A stretch of 64,000 nucleotides of DNA from assembly GCA_000469685.2 (NCBI GenBank), contig LS997564.1, positions 25,540,459 through 25,604,458 on the forward strand. Reading direction: 5' to 3'. The stretch's first letter is position 1. Every line of letters starts with the position of its first letter. This document shows, one piece after another, positions 26,601-37,409 of the stretch. This stretch comes from Haemonchus contortus (Eukaryota; Nematoda; Chromadorea; Rhabditida; Trichostrongylidae). Below the pieces are notes generated by a model, which had not been told where the DNA came from, ran no database searches, and saw only the letters and a program-made list of their open reading frames with translations. The position numbers were made by a program, and so were the translations under genes.

Positions 26601-26639
26601 AAGTCAGGGAACTTGCGTAAAAAATGAAGCATGATGTGA

Positions 26640-27205
26640 CAATGACCCCGTTATAAAATGGTGAAATCCTGGTCGTGAAGTTGTCGCTGACGAGACACCC
26701 TTCCATATTGAGAAGAGCACCCTAGTTGCCTGAATCTTCAGTTACATCTCTGTATCCAAGGCCTTCTCCGAGTCGATGAACGACTGAGAAATGGCATCCT
26801 GTACTTTCACGATACTTCAGGACACTTGCGACAGTGTAGGTGATGGACTGTTGTGAACAATATCCGAAACCGTGCTTGCTCGCATGTCTGTCCTTCACTT
26901 GTTATATAATGGTATTGAGCCAATCCTGTTGAGAATCACTCGCATGAAGAGTTAGTTCATAATTTACAGGCAGCAAGCACATTGGGCGATCATTGTCAGT
27001 ATCGTCTAGACCTCCCCTCCTATACAGCAACACAGTCTTGCTAGTTTTCTACGGAGTGGGTACTTCACTGAGTATCCGACACCGGTACCGTGTGAATAAC
27101 CTAGCCAGAGTAGTGACGATGAGTGGTGAAAGGCTATTTAGACGTTCTGGTTTGCTCTTGGAGGGATCAGGCGTCGTACGATTCTTCACCGACGTTGTCA
27201 TGACT
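26640..27205 (-). mobile_element. RTE-type retrotransposon relic (D), reverse transcriptase N-terminal part
   Basis: Minus-strand translation across frames gives RTE reverse transcriptase landmarks in order: a linker containing ARLFTRYRCR, then KTSKTVLLY, then a degraded RPMCLLPV, then EGQTCEQARFR, then RMPFLS in place of the usual FIDLKKAF block. Stops and frame changes are frequent, so the copy is old and inactive. It resembles relic C at 34.4 kb. Ends are uncertain by tens of bases. Confidence 0.7.
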
Positions 27206-27209
27206 CTTC

Positions 27210-28060
27210 GTCATGATTACGAGGAAACACGCGAACACCTTCACTATTCGATCATTACCTCCAGCGAGATCTCAAAAATGCGGAGACTTCGCAAGTTTCC
27301 CTACCAAAGTACAAAATGCTGAAAGTTCGCGAGTTTCCACACCAGAGAACGAAACGTACCGCCTACCGGAGTTGCATATAAGCAGCCTTTTTGGGGTTGA
27401 AAACTCCAGTTTGTGCCAATCTCGGGGTCCTTTTGGCAGTTCGGCAACCCCACAGCACGGCGGTTCCGCAGTAGGGCAGCTCTACGCTCTCATCTCTAAT
27501 TTTCTCATCCTTCAACGACTCAATTCCATTAAGGACAGATAATAGTTTTCGCGACAATGGACAAGAGCGGTGCGATACAAACAATTCGATGAAGAGATGC
27601 AAGGCGCATTTCCGTCATCCCAAAGGCAGAATAATCAAGGTTGCACAATCATCTAGACTAACCTTTGTGATGGTGCGGAATGTAATCATGACTTGTTAAA
27701 ACAATGAATATTACGGTAAATATCATATCATTCGAGCTTTCTACCACCGATTCGTCGAAGCAGCCGTGACGATATGTCGATTTTTGGAAGAGAAAATTGA
27801 AAAAAACGGCCTGTCCATCTTGCTCATAGTGGTAAGTAGGCAGTTAGACTTGGCTTCCGACGAGATCCAAGTAGGAGTCGTACACGATTTTCTCCACCTT
27901 TTCGAGATGCAGTGACTGTTCGTCAGCAGAGGAGCCTTTTACTCTTGCGATTGGCGTGGCCTTGACAGGCATGGCGAATGCTCTTGCCGGCCTCGGTGGC
28001 TCCGGCTAACACTGCTACTTTTCTTTCTTCCAGATCATCTTTATCGATGCATTGCATAGA
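27210..28060. other. Spacer between RTE relics D and A; nothing recognised
   Basis: Short frames only. It may include highly diverged retrotransposon sequence, but no landmark motif was found. Confidence 0.4.
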
Positions 28061-28069
28061 ATCGCAAGG

Positions 28070-28816
28070 TCGGGCAAATGGTGTTCCTACTCTGGATATA
28101 AGGATGCTTCGTGAACTCTACAATATTCTCACGAACAGGATATCGCCATAAAAAAGTCATCATCAACATGAAGAGAGGGGTTCGACAGGACCATACATGT
28201 CGTCCAAACTTTTCAGTGCGGCTTTCAAGAACCTCATGCTTCAAATGGAGTGGAAAGGCATGGGAGTGAAAGTCGACGGCCACTACTCACATCATCTCCG
28301 TTTTGCAGATAACATCGAGCTTATAACATCGAACATCGAACAGGCGGAACAGATGCTGGCCAAATTCGATAATGCCAGTGGAAAACTCGGATTACCTCTA
28401 AACCTGACGAAGACGATGCTCATGCGAAACGAATTGATAGCTGATGCTCTTTCAACGCTGAATGGAACGAGCACCAATGAATGCTTTAGTTACTTGTATA
28501 TAGAGCCAGAAGTCAATATGATGAATGACCTAGCACAGAAGCTACGCAGAAGGAAACTGCTGATGCTCAGAGTTCCCCTATACACGCGAGCGCAAAAGGG
28601 AATTCGGAATTTTGAGCTCCGTCGACGGACGAATAACAAGGATGCTTTTGATTACGCTGAAAAATCAAAAATCAGGTGGACCAAGCACATCATCATGCGA
28701 TGTAGTGATGACTGCTAGGTAAGATTGGTAACTGACTGAACAGCTTGGGACGTCAAATAAAGACCAGAATGGCCGCTGCGCTCTGAACGGAAAAATGGTT
28801 TGCCCATGTCCCTCAA
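28070..28816 (+). mobile_element. RTE relic A, 5' part (interrupted by element B)
   Basis: Encodes the second half of an RTE reverse transcriptase: a degraded KRGVRQ segment, then GVKVDG, then the active-site region LRFADNIELITSNIEQAEQ (the usual second Asp of FADD is Asn here), then LNLTKTMLMRN. These align with relic C at 34.7-35.1 kb. The C-terminal region has internal deletions, leaving KIRWTKHIIMR of the usual KIRWAGH block. The sequence resumes at 31937 after element B. The copy is 5'-truncated, as is common for RTE elements. Confidence 0.85.
28805..28816 (+). repeat. Target site duplication, left copy (12 bp)
   Basis: The sequence catgtccctcaa occurs here and, identically, at 31937-31948. 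The two copies bracket element B. Confidence 0.93.
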
Positions 28817-31800
28817 ACTCCGCCGTTGCCGGTCCCAAGCCCGGATGAGAAAGGAGGAGGGTTGGTGCGAAGGGCCGGCGACCCTTCCACCGTAAAAAAC
28901 TTCAATGCTAAAGAAACGACGAAATATATATCTGTTGCTTTGAGGGAACCAAAGTTCCGCTTTATGACGGATAACCTCCCGATTCGGAATGCGGTTTTCT
29001 CACCTAAAAATCAAACTTTTGTTGCTACTTGGAATGTGCGCACGTTAAATCAGACTGGGAATCTTGCGCAGCTGCTGCGAGAATTCGACGAATATCGATT
29101 GGACATCCTCGGAATTAGTGAAGTTCGATGGCTCGGAACCGGTCGTATGACTAGTGGAAACAAGACTGTCCTACATTCGGGTCATGAGAATCGACATGAG
29201 AGAGGTGTTGGATTTGTCTTGAGTGGACGTGCAGCTAAAGCACTTGAAGGATGGAACCCAGTGAGTGACCGAATAATATCTGCGAGATTTGTGACAAGGC
29301 ACACTCGCATCACGATTATCCAGACCTACGCACCTGGATTCGAACGACGACACAAGGCGACTTCTATGAGCTTCTTCAAGACACCATCGACAACGCACCA
29401 AGGAGAGATTTGAAAATTGTTCTTGGAGATTTCAACGCAAAAATAAATGGTAATAGATGCGGCTTCGAGAGCACAGTCGGACCATTCGCTTCTTCTGAAG
29501 AATTGAGCAATAACGGTGAGCGACTCATTTCGTTCTGTGATCACAATGAACTATGTATTGGAAACACCTATTTCCAACACAGACAGATCCATAAGAAAAC
29601 CTAGCGCTCTCCGGACGGAAGAACGTTAAACGAAATTGATCATGTATGCATAAGCCGCAGGTGGAGGAGTTCCCTCCAAGATGTTCGTGTGCTTCGAGGT
29701 GCGGATATCGGCTCGGATCACTACATGGTCAGAGCGGTGGTTAAACTCAAGTTGAAGAAAATAAGAAGTACTCCATTTGCACGACCGTTCGCTGTAGAGA
29801 AATTGAAGGATCCCAACCTTGCTTCGAGGCTTGCCTTGGAAATGCGGAACCGATTTGACGCCTTGGAAGAAATCACGAACCTGGAGGACGAGTGGACAGC
29901 TATAAGAGATACCATAAAAGTTTGCGCTGAGGAGGTAGTTGGTCGAAGACGTGGAAAGAGAAAAGAAGAATGGATCAAGGACAGCACGTGGCAAAAGATT
30001 GATGAGAGGAAGTACGCAAAACTACAGAGAGAACAAGCCAAGACTAGTAGAGAGTTGGAAGAGGCAATAAGAGGTATACCGAATTGGACCGCCTGGTGAA
30101 GAAATCTTGTCGTGACGATAAGAACGACTAGCTGATAAGAAAAGGTGCAGAAGCGCAGTACGCCGCTGATCATGGAGACTCGAAGACTTTGTATCGCATT
30201 GTCCGTGAGTTGACAGGGGACCGGAGCAATTCGAATGTACCGATCAGGGACAAAAACGGCAGGCTCCTCTCCAATAGCGATGAGCAGAATCAAAGACGGC
30301 TCGAATACTTTCGAGATATTCTCAACCAGCCCAGTCCATCGACAACATACTGTTTTGAAAACACGGACCCGGTTGAACAGCTCGAGGTAAATACTGGCTA
30401 CATAACCAATTAGGAAGTAAGTGCAGCAATTGAGTGCCTCAAGAATAGGAAATCCCCTGGTCTAGACGAAATCTCTGCGGAATTATTGAAGGCAGGAAGC
30501 ACCGTCGTGGTGGAAAAACTTGTGAAGTTATTCAATCGGTGCTGGAGCCAAGGAGAAGTCCCAGAAGACTGGAGAAGAGGCGTCATTGTTAAAATACCCA
30601 AGAAAGGAAACCTGTCAGACTGCAGTAATTGGAGAGGTATCACGCTGCTATCTGTGCCGGGAAAAACCTTTTGCATTGTTCTGCTCCGACGAATCTGCAC
30701 GGCTATTGACGGACGACTGAGGGAGGAACAAGCCGGATTCAGGAGCGGAAGATCATGCAGCGAACAAATCTTCACCCTCCGAAACATCATCGAACAAAGT
30801 GTTGAGTACGGCCAGCCGCTTGTCATCAACTTCGTTGATTTTAAAAAGGCTTTCGATAGTATTCACCGCGAGTCGCTATGGGCTATCCTGAAAACATACG
30901 GCGTACCGCAATCATTCATCAGCATTTTCAAGAATTTGTATCTCAACTCGTCTTGCTGCGTGAGAACGGATACAGGATACACGCCGTTCTTCCAGATTGA
31001 TACAGGAGTGCGGCAAGGATGCATTCTGTCTCCGATCCTGTTCAACGTCTGTCTGGATTTCGTCATGAGGGAAACGATGAAGAAAGTAAGGGCAGGTATC
31101 AGTTGGCATGATCGAAGCAGACTCACGGATTTGGATTTCGCTGATGACATCGCACTTCCTGCTGAAGACGAAAATAAACTTCAGCAGGTCACTACCTGCC
31201 TCAGCAGAGAAGCGAGCATGATAGGATTACGTATCAGCGCAAGTCCAAAGCCATGAAGGTCGGCTTTGACCAAACACAGCTGAACATCAGCGTTGACGAT
31301 ACAACGTTGGAAACTGTTGGCAATTTCACTTACCTCGGAAGTACGATAACTCACAACGGTGATGCTGAAATGGAAGTTCGCATTCGAATAGCGAAAGCTG
31401 CTGCCGTATTCCGACGACTCCAGCCATTATGGGCCAGTTCATCGATATCACAGAACATCAAGTTGCGCTTATATTACTCTATCGTGATCCCCACGGCATT
31501 ATATGCAAGTGAGACGTGGAAGAGTACTGCTAGCCTCGTCAAGAGATTGAACGCCTTTCATCAGAGATGCTTACGACGGATAATGAAAATACGCTACACG
31601 GATCACGTCACAAATGAGGAAGTTTTACGACGTTGTGGTTCAAACTGTCTCCACGTGGTTGTGGCACAGCGTAGACTTCGACTGGCTGGTCACATTTTGC
31701 GCATGGCACAGCAACGAGTTTCACGAGTGGCCATGAACTGGATACCTCCAGGAGCCAAGCGAGGAAGAGGTCGTCCCAGAAACACGTGGAGACGAACGTT

Positions 31801-31936
31801 TGAGAATGATCTAAAGACCATAAATATTTCTAGGAGCGAGGGAGAAATGATTGCACAAGACCGGCAACAGTGGAAAAATCTCGTCGCCTGATGTGCTCTC
31901 CAGCACGGGAGGAACTAAGTCTAAGTCTAAGTAAGT
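28817..31936 (+). mobile_element. RTE-type non-LTR retrotransposon B, near full length (3.1 kb), inserted in relic A
   Basis: Organised as an apurinic-type endonuclease, then reverse transcriptase, then a C-terminal region, ending in a short tandem tail taagtctaagtctaagtaag. This is the usual plan of RTE elements, which copy themselves by target-primed reverse transcription. The 12-bp target duplication is exact. Removing the element and one copy of the duplication restores continuity of the host RTE relic when compared with relic C. The coding frame is broken by several lesions (next entry), so this copy cannot make a full protein. Confidence 0.92.
28826..31891 (+). pseudogene. Endonuclease-reverse transcriptase ORF of element B, broken
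   Basis: Endonuclease: TWNVRTLNQTGN and ISEVRW (N-terminal catalytic region), VLGDFNAKI, and GSDHYMVRAVV (Ser-Asp-His motif). Reverse transcriptase: KIPKKGNLSDCSNWRGITLL, EEQAGFRSGRSCSEQIF, FVDFKKAFDS, GVRQGCILSPILFN, and LDFADDIAL with the catalytic FADD codons at 31137-31148. C-terminal part: TYLGSTI, YASETWK, RRLRLAGHILRM and RGRGRPRNTWRR. Lesions: a frame change near 29345-29355; TAG at 29602-29604 (Trp expected); a frame change near 30070-30090; TAG at 30129-30131 (Trp expected); TAG at 30411-30413; and a frame change near 31235-31255. The final TGA is at 31889-31891. It is about 1000 codons in total, usual for the family. Confidence 0.9.
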
Positions 31937-32074
31937 CATGTCCCTCAAGCGGATTCAATTCAGTGAACTAGTCTGGCTCGCAACAGGACAAATGGAGACC
32001 TTACTGACCCTCCCCCCTCTTCGAGGAAATCGATGATCAACGGAGGACAGGTGATACGGGAGATACAGGTGATC
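31937..32074 (+). mobile_element. RTE relic A, 3' part, starting with the right 12-bp target duplication
   Basis: Begins with catgtccctcaa (31937-31948) and continues as the 3' end of relic A: tctggctcgcaacagg and ggaaatcgatgatcaacg match relic C at 35541 and 35589. It ends in a degenerate tandem tail of acaggtgatac units (32047-32074), the same tail as relic C. Confidence 0.88.
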
Positions 32075-32204
32075 TAACTATCTCATATATGCAATCGAAT
32101 ACAGAACCAAACATGCGAAAGGAAGCCATACAATGTAAGCACTAAATGTAATACATGACGTAACACAGAGTATGGCTGAGGTTACACATGCAAAATTGAC
32201 AACA

Positions 32205-32249
32205 ACAGTAATATAAATAATATTAGTAATAATAAGAATAATAATGATA

Positions 32250-32298
<49 letters not shown>

Positions 32299-32331
32299 TA
32301 ATAATAATCATAGAATAATAATAATAATAGT
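32205..32331 (+). repeat. (AAT)n microsatellite, imperfect
   Basis: AAT/ATA repeats with scattered interruptions (gtaat, agaat, gataat, acaat). On the minus strand it reads as a run of Ile codons, an artefact. Confidence 0.95.
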
Positions 32332-32697
32332 TCCCAGCTTCTCTCTTGTTTTAACTTCGGCATCTCCTTTTACGTTGTTAGAATTCCTCTGCCGTTCGAG
32401 GTTTTTAAGAGGAACACTTCATCAAGTTAAGGGCCTAAAGTTTCGACGTAATCGCCGTCTTCAGAGGCCTAACCGCAATTCGAGAAGTTTTACAATATCC
32501 GATAGCCTTTGCTCTTGAGCAAAAACGACCGGAACTCATCGGAAAATTACCCACTCCATGAAATACTCACCAGGCTCCACCGTCAAAGCGGAAAGAATCC
32601 GCTGTCGCCACAGGCACTTGTCAGTAAGGAATAAGACTTATTGGTGTCTTTCGTATACTGATAAGAGAGAGCGCATTACGACGCTACTGTACACTTG

Positions 32698-34062
32698 TCA
32701 AAGCTCGGTGTATGGCAAAAGGTCACTCGTTATGGACGGGCACTCATCTCTGTTGTTCATCTTGGGATTTCTCTGCAGAAACCAGAACGCCTCTAATGTC
32801 TCTCTTGCTGAGCTTTCCGTCTCCTCCGATAATACCGTGCACTTCACTTCACGATTGTCGCCGTTGTGTTCCTCAACATTATGTCGACCGAGCGCTGTCG
32901 AAAGGTTCCGCGCTTCATACTAGCTAGATTTCTTTTATACGTATAGCTAGTCTCCAGTCGGCTCCTGTCGTCCAGTCTCGCCGATATATGTTGTTCCACA
33001 TGCCCGACATTCTTGCTGGTAGATCACGCCCATAAGTGCGCAATCACCTGTTTTCCTGTAAAGACATATGAAACTGTCGTTTTTAAGCACTGTTTATCGT
33101 AGAGCCGATTTCGAACCGACTGCTGCTTGATGTTGCAGTTGGGTATGTTCACCAATTGGATAACATCTTGCAGGTCAGCTCTGAAAATGCTTTGTCGTAT
33201 TGCCGTGCTGACTTGATCGGAGATGAAAGGAAGACATAGTGGTAATTTCATAATGCGCGAAGACCCTTGCGCATTGTTGCGCCGCCTTCCAAGGCTGTGT
33301 GGTACGGTATTGTCATTGGCAACAACTATGTCGCAAGCTAACGTCGTGACTCGTGAAGCCCAACTTCACCCGTGCAGATACTTGTTGCCGTTCTCAGTCG
33401 CTCTGTTGTTAACGACTGCACGTTTAATGGCTTGCGGATGAGTTAGTTTAGCGTGAATTAGGATATCTTCGAACTAGCTTTGCGGCACCACTTTACGCTA
33501 GCAACGCCGCTGGACACCTTGGCTTGTGTGTTAAGATAAGGAAGCCAACCGTATGTGGTATCTCTCGTGTGAGTTTAATGTACTGCGACTGTTCATTCAA
33601 AAATCGGAAACACTCGTCTATTTTGAACTGTGTAGACGTTGCGATGAAGCAGTCGTCGATATGTCTGCAGTACATCGGTTTAGGTGACGTAGGTAGTTTC
33701 GAACGCTGATTTCAAATCTGGGTTCCAAATATGCGAAACAGTTCTGGGAACAAAGTTACGGGCCCACTGTCCCCAGGCGTCATGTCACTTTTTGTTTTTA
33801 TACGAACACCAAATTGTACCGAACACGCAGCGATGGCGCAGTTGGGAGGATAACGGGTTGGTAGGATTGACAAGATCCGGAACCTTGATGAATGCGCTTG
33901 TTCCGCTTTTTCATAAGAAGTCTTTTAAACGTTCGCAAAACCCTTTTGCGCATCGTATAGACCATTTACAGCCTTTCTTCACATTTGCGGAGCACCAGAA
34001 ATGCTAACACAGGTAAATTTTCGGCTCCACGGACAGAATAGGGAGGGGTGCACATGGAACCC
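32698..34062 (-). mobile_element. Penelope-like retroelement relic (reverse transcriptase plus GIY-YIG endonuclease)
   Basis: Minus-strand pieces appear in the canonical order. A reverse transcriptase core lies at 33675-33493 with RHIDDCFIAT followed by FRFLNEQSQYIKLT, a pattern typical of Penelope-like enzymes. Next come KLPLCLPFISDQVSTAIRQS (33251-33190) and a GIY-YIG domain: GVIYQQECRACGTTYIGETG at 33030-32971, with the second Tyr-Ile-Gly at 32988-32980. The C-terminal endonuclease segment GRHNVEEHNGDNREV is open over 32907-32698. Stops and frame changes separate the blocks, so the element is dead. Family assignment rests on the joint presence of both domains; clade is not determined. Confidence 0.82.
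33686..34062 (+). repeat. Left arm of a long inverted repeat (377 bp)
   Basis: Reverse-complement match to 35989-36379, with both sharing gacgtaggtagtttcgaa at one edge and gtgcacatgg/agaaccc at the other. It coincides with the upstream portion of the Penelope-like relic. Confidence 0.85.
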
Positions 34063-34308
34063 TTCTGCTCTCGGCACTTGACGTCAGGGCCAATACAACT
34101 CACATGATGAGTAAGGAACTTATGCTTGATTGGGCTAGATCAAGCGTTGCATCAAGAGGTTTGGCTTCAAACCTACTGGTCGTCAACTCATGAAGCTCGT
34201 TCGGGGACCATGAGACGATTCAGATTGCTCTGTCAACTACAAAGGAGGTGAAAGTACTCAACCTTCCACCTGACGCAACTTCTCGAATTAAGCCTCTCGA
34301 TGTATATT

Positions 34309-34369
34309 TTTTCTTACTACTTAAGGCCGTCACCTTGAAGAAAGGTCGTGGCCTTAAGTAGTAAGAAAA
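34309..34369. repeat. Perfect 20-bp inverted repeat (hairpin, 21-nt loop)
   Basis: Left arm ttttcttactacttaaggcc (34309-34328) and right arm 34350-34369 are exact reverse complements. The right arm overlaps the first recognisable codons of RTE relic C. Confidence 0.93.
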
Positions 34370-35635
34370 GGCAAAGTATTGGCAATTATCGCCTAATCTG
34401 CCTGCTGTCCGTAATCTAAAAGCTTTTCTCTCGTGTCATCCTAAACAGGATTGCCAGAATATTAGATGAAGGACAGCCATGCGAGCAAGCAGGTTTTCGG
34501 AGAGGGTTCAGTACACTCGATCATATCCACACTCTTACAAGACACATTGAAGTATCACAAGAGTACAGAATGCCGTCATGTCTTTCCTTCATCGACTTGA
34601 AGAAAGCTTTCGACACCGTTGAGACAGAAGCGGTAATTGAAGCCCTGGGCAACCAGGGCGTTCTTACTCAATGTGTAAAGATGCTGCGTGAGCTCTACGA
34701 CAACTTCACGACCAGGAATCACCATTCTGCAAGGAAGTCATTATCAACGTGAAGAGAGGGGTCCGGCAAGACGATACCATTTCGCCCAAACTTTTCAATT
34801 TACCGCTCTCGAGAATATCATGCGTCATTTGGAATGGGTAGTCTTGGGAGTGAAGGTCGACGGGCTCCACTTTGCAGATGACATCGTGCTTATAACACCG
34901 AACATCGAGCAGACGGAACGAATGCTGGCCGAGTTTGATAGTGCTTGTGGAAAGATCGGCTTGAGGCTGAACCTAACGAAGACGATGTTTATGAGAAACG
35001 GATTGGTGCCTGATGCTCCCTTGACGCTAAACGGGAAGAATGTCTCCGAATGCTCTAGCTATTCGTATCTAGGTAGGGAAGTCAACATGATCAATGACCC
35101 AGCTACGGAGCGGTGCAGAAGGAAACGCGCCACGTGCGGAGTATTCAAGAGTATCGAGGGAGTAGTGAAGAAGACAAAGAACAACCGGCTCCGCGCTCAC
35201 CTTCTTGACACTGCCGTCCTTCCTGCTTTGACCTACGATTCGGAGACTTGGACTCTACGAAAGCAGGATGAGGGTGCAGTCAGCGTTACTCAACGCGCTT
35301 TGGAAAGTACGATCCTCGTAATTTTCCTTAACATGCAAGTGCATCAGAGATGCCGAATTCAGGTGGGCCGGACACGTTATGTGATATAGTGATGACCGTT
35401 GGACCAAGGCGGTTACTGACCGGAACATCAAACGGACTCCAGGGCAGCCGCCAACGATGCGGTCAGACTTCTTCACGAAAGCTCTGAACGGAAGGAATGT
35501 TGGACCTCGTGTTCCTGAAGCGAGGACGATTCGATGGACCACTCTGGCTCGTGACAGGGACGAATGAGACGCTACTGGCACGCGCTCGAGGAAATCGATG
35601 ATCAACGAGACGACAGGTGATACAGGTGATACTTG
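34360..35635 (+). mobile_element. RTE relic C, truncated at the 5' end
   Basis: Contains the RT fingers and palm: GNYRLICLLSV, EGQPCEQAGFRRGFSTLDHI, LSFIDLKKAFDTVETEAV, a damaged KRGVRQ block, LHFADDIVLITPNIEQTE (catalytic FADD intact), LNLTKTMFMRNG, SYLGREVNM and LPALTYDSETWTLRKQDEGA. The C-terminal region is interrupted by a deletion. It ends with gaaatcgatgatcaacgaga and the tandem tail acaggtgatacaggtgat (35612-35632). Frames change several times, so it is inactive. It is the same family as relic A. Confidence 0.88.
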
Positions 35636-35988
35636 AGGCCATATATGAGTGTGCTGTCTCTTTCGTAATTGTTGATGATCTGGACTGCCACATTAGCAAC
35701 CGCAACTCCATAACTCGCCTTATCTCGATAGTACCTTTCTTGTTTAGCGCACCTAGATTGAAAAAGTTTCTGTTTCATCTTATGGTTCTCATCGAGTGCC
35801 TAAATAGGGTCTTGGAAGAGTTTAAAATGCCTGTAGAACATTGTTCCCTTCTAGAACTGTGAGAGTTACGGGTGTAGTAATTTTCTACTATGCGCCGCTC
35901 ACAATGCGAGAAGCCTCTCTGCTTCAATCACTGTGTGCTTGATTATCATATCTGTTCATAATATACTCACCTATTGTTTACCCACCTA

Positions 35989-36379
35989 GGGTTCTATGTG
36001 CACCCCTCCATATTCTGTCCGTGGAGCTGACGAAAAAATTCACCTGTATTAGCATTTCTGATGCTCCGTGAATGTGAGGATTGGCTGTAAATGGTCCATA
36101 TGATGCGTAGAAGGGTTTTGCAAGCGTTTATGAAACTTTTTATGAAAGAGCGAAACAAGCGCTTTCCTCAAGGTTTTGGACCTCCGTGTCACGCCTACCA
36201 ACCCGTCGTTCTCCCAGCTGCGCCATCGCTGCACGTTTAGTACTGATTTGTTCTTGCATGGAAGCAGAAAAGTGACATGACGCCTGGGGAATGTGGATCC
36301 GTGACTTTGTTTACAGAATCGTTTCGCAGATTTGGAACCCAGCCCAGATTTAAAAGCAGCATTCGAAACTACCTACGTC
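35989..36379 (-). repeat. Right arm of the long inverted repeat (391 bp)
   Basis: Read on the minus strand it parallels 33686-34062, including cagcgatggcgcagctggga, cgacgggttggtagg and cccaggcgtcatgtcac. The two arms enclose RTE relic C (spacer of about 1.9 kb). It probably derives from a second, oppositely oriented copy of the same Penelope-like element. Confidence 0.85.
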
Positions 36380-36892
36380 TATAAACATCTCGTCTTGAAT
36401 GGCCACTGCAGCCTGGTATCCGACCTGGTATTGTGAGTAATCTAATCGCCGCACGCGGCTTTCGCGAATTGCCTGATTATTGAAGCTCTACCCTCCTCCA
36501 CACAGCTCAATCGACATGCGATGATTATTTTTGGCATGATTCTGTTGTTGCTTCTCTTGTTCCTATACTTTTACTCGCTGCGCTGCTTCTGTTTCATTTT
36601 ACCACATCCTTCTGCGCGTGACGTCGCTCTTGCCACTAGGCGCTTACCCCTCCCCCTCCTCTCCCCACCTTCTCTTTGTTATGAAGTTCTAACCTTAATC
36701 AATTGAGATTCAATGCCACATACAAGAAAGAAGAACATTGTTACTAGTTGTTTAAAGGCTGTGTACACAAGGTACACGTGTGACAAACAGTGATTCGCCA
36801 CGTATACTCAGACCAATCACTAAGTGGGAAAAACTAGCAACTTTTTATTCGTAACTGTCGTAACTGGAGGTGAAATGCGTATGTTGCCTATA

Positions 36893-37178
36893 CGGACAGA
36901 GATGGCGTAGTGGCAAGCGGCATACCATCTCGCACACATGGCCCTGGGTTCGAATCCCGGATCGATATCTGACCAGGCCAACCAATTCTTCCATCCCTCC
37001 AAGACGGCTTAATTAGTAGTACCACTCTCGTCTGTGAGGATCAACAGCAATAAGCACTGACTTGTACATCGACTGGTCACCGCATGTCGTTGTGTAGGTT
37101 ATATAAGCATTCAATACGTCAATGCGATTCTGAATGGGAGTCGAATGAAGGGCGCATCCCTTGGACGGGATAGATTAA
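36893..37178 (+). mobile_element. tRNA-derived SINE, near full length (about 285 bp)
   Basis: The head resembles a tRNA gene: A box tggcgtagtggcaag, then B box gggttcgaatcccgg, a match to the internal pol III promoter. The body contains cttccatccctcc and then a 3' module with tctgaatgggagtcgaatga and gggcgcatccc. The same order of modules occurs at 57632, and the 3' module alone occurs at 40190 and 56858 (minus). The head lacks a convincing full cloverleaf, so I call it a SINE rather than a tRNA gene. Confidence 0.78.
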
Positions 37179-37269
37179 CGCCAAGAAACATTTCATCCTT
37201 CATGTTGTTGCCTACAGAATGAATTGCGCTGGCTAGTCGATGGACAAGCCGCTGATTTTATCCTTTCAG

Positions 37270-37402
37270 ACAAGTACGATACCAATCAACAACACCACAT
37301 GGGTGGAAGGCTTTGTAGGCCTGAGCGAGCATCGACTCAAGATTCGATCTCTATACCATCGTGTGTGATAATGCGCCATTTGTCACTAAACCACTTCCGC
37401 CC
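37270..37402 (-). repeat. tRNA-derived SINE-like copy, second family
   Basis: On the minus strand ggtttagtgacaaatggcgc (A-box-like) precedes gagatcgaatcttgagtc (B-box-like, degenerate). Downstream it resembles the copies at 20965 and 23352. Confidence 0.5.
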
Positions 37403-37409
37403 CATTATT

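Noticed and set aside
34570..35389. Active retrotransposon in relic C
   Set aside because: The catalytic FADD is intact, but the frame is broken around it and the 5' half is missing.
36900..36970. Functional tRNA gene at the A/B-box motif
   Set aside because: The boxes are good, but I could not pair a full acceptor stem or anticodon arm, and the same module with a shared non-tRNA body recurs elsewhere, which fits a SINE.
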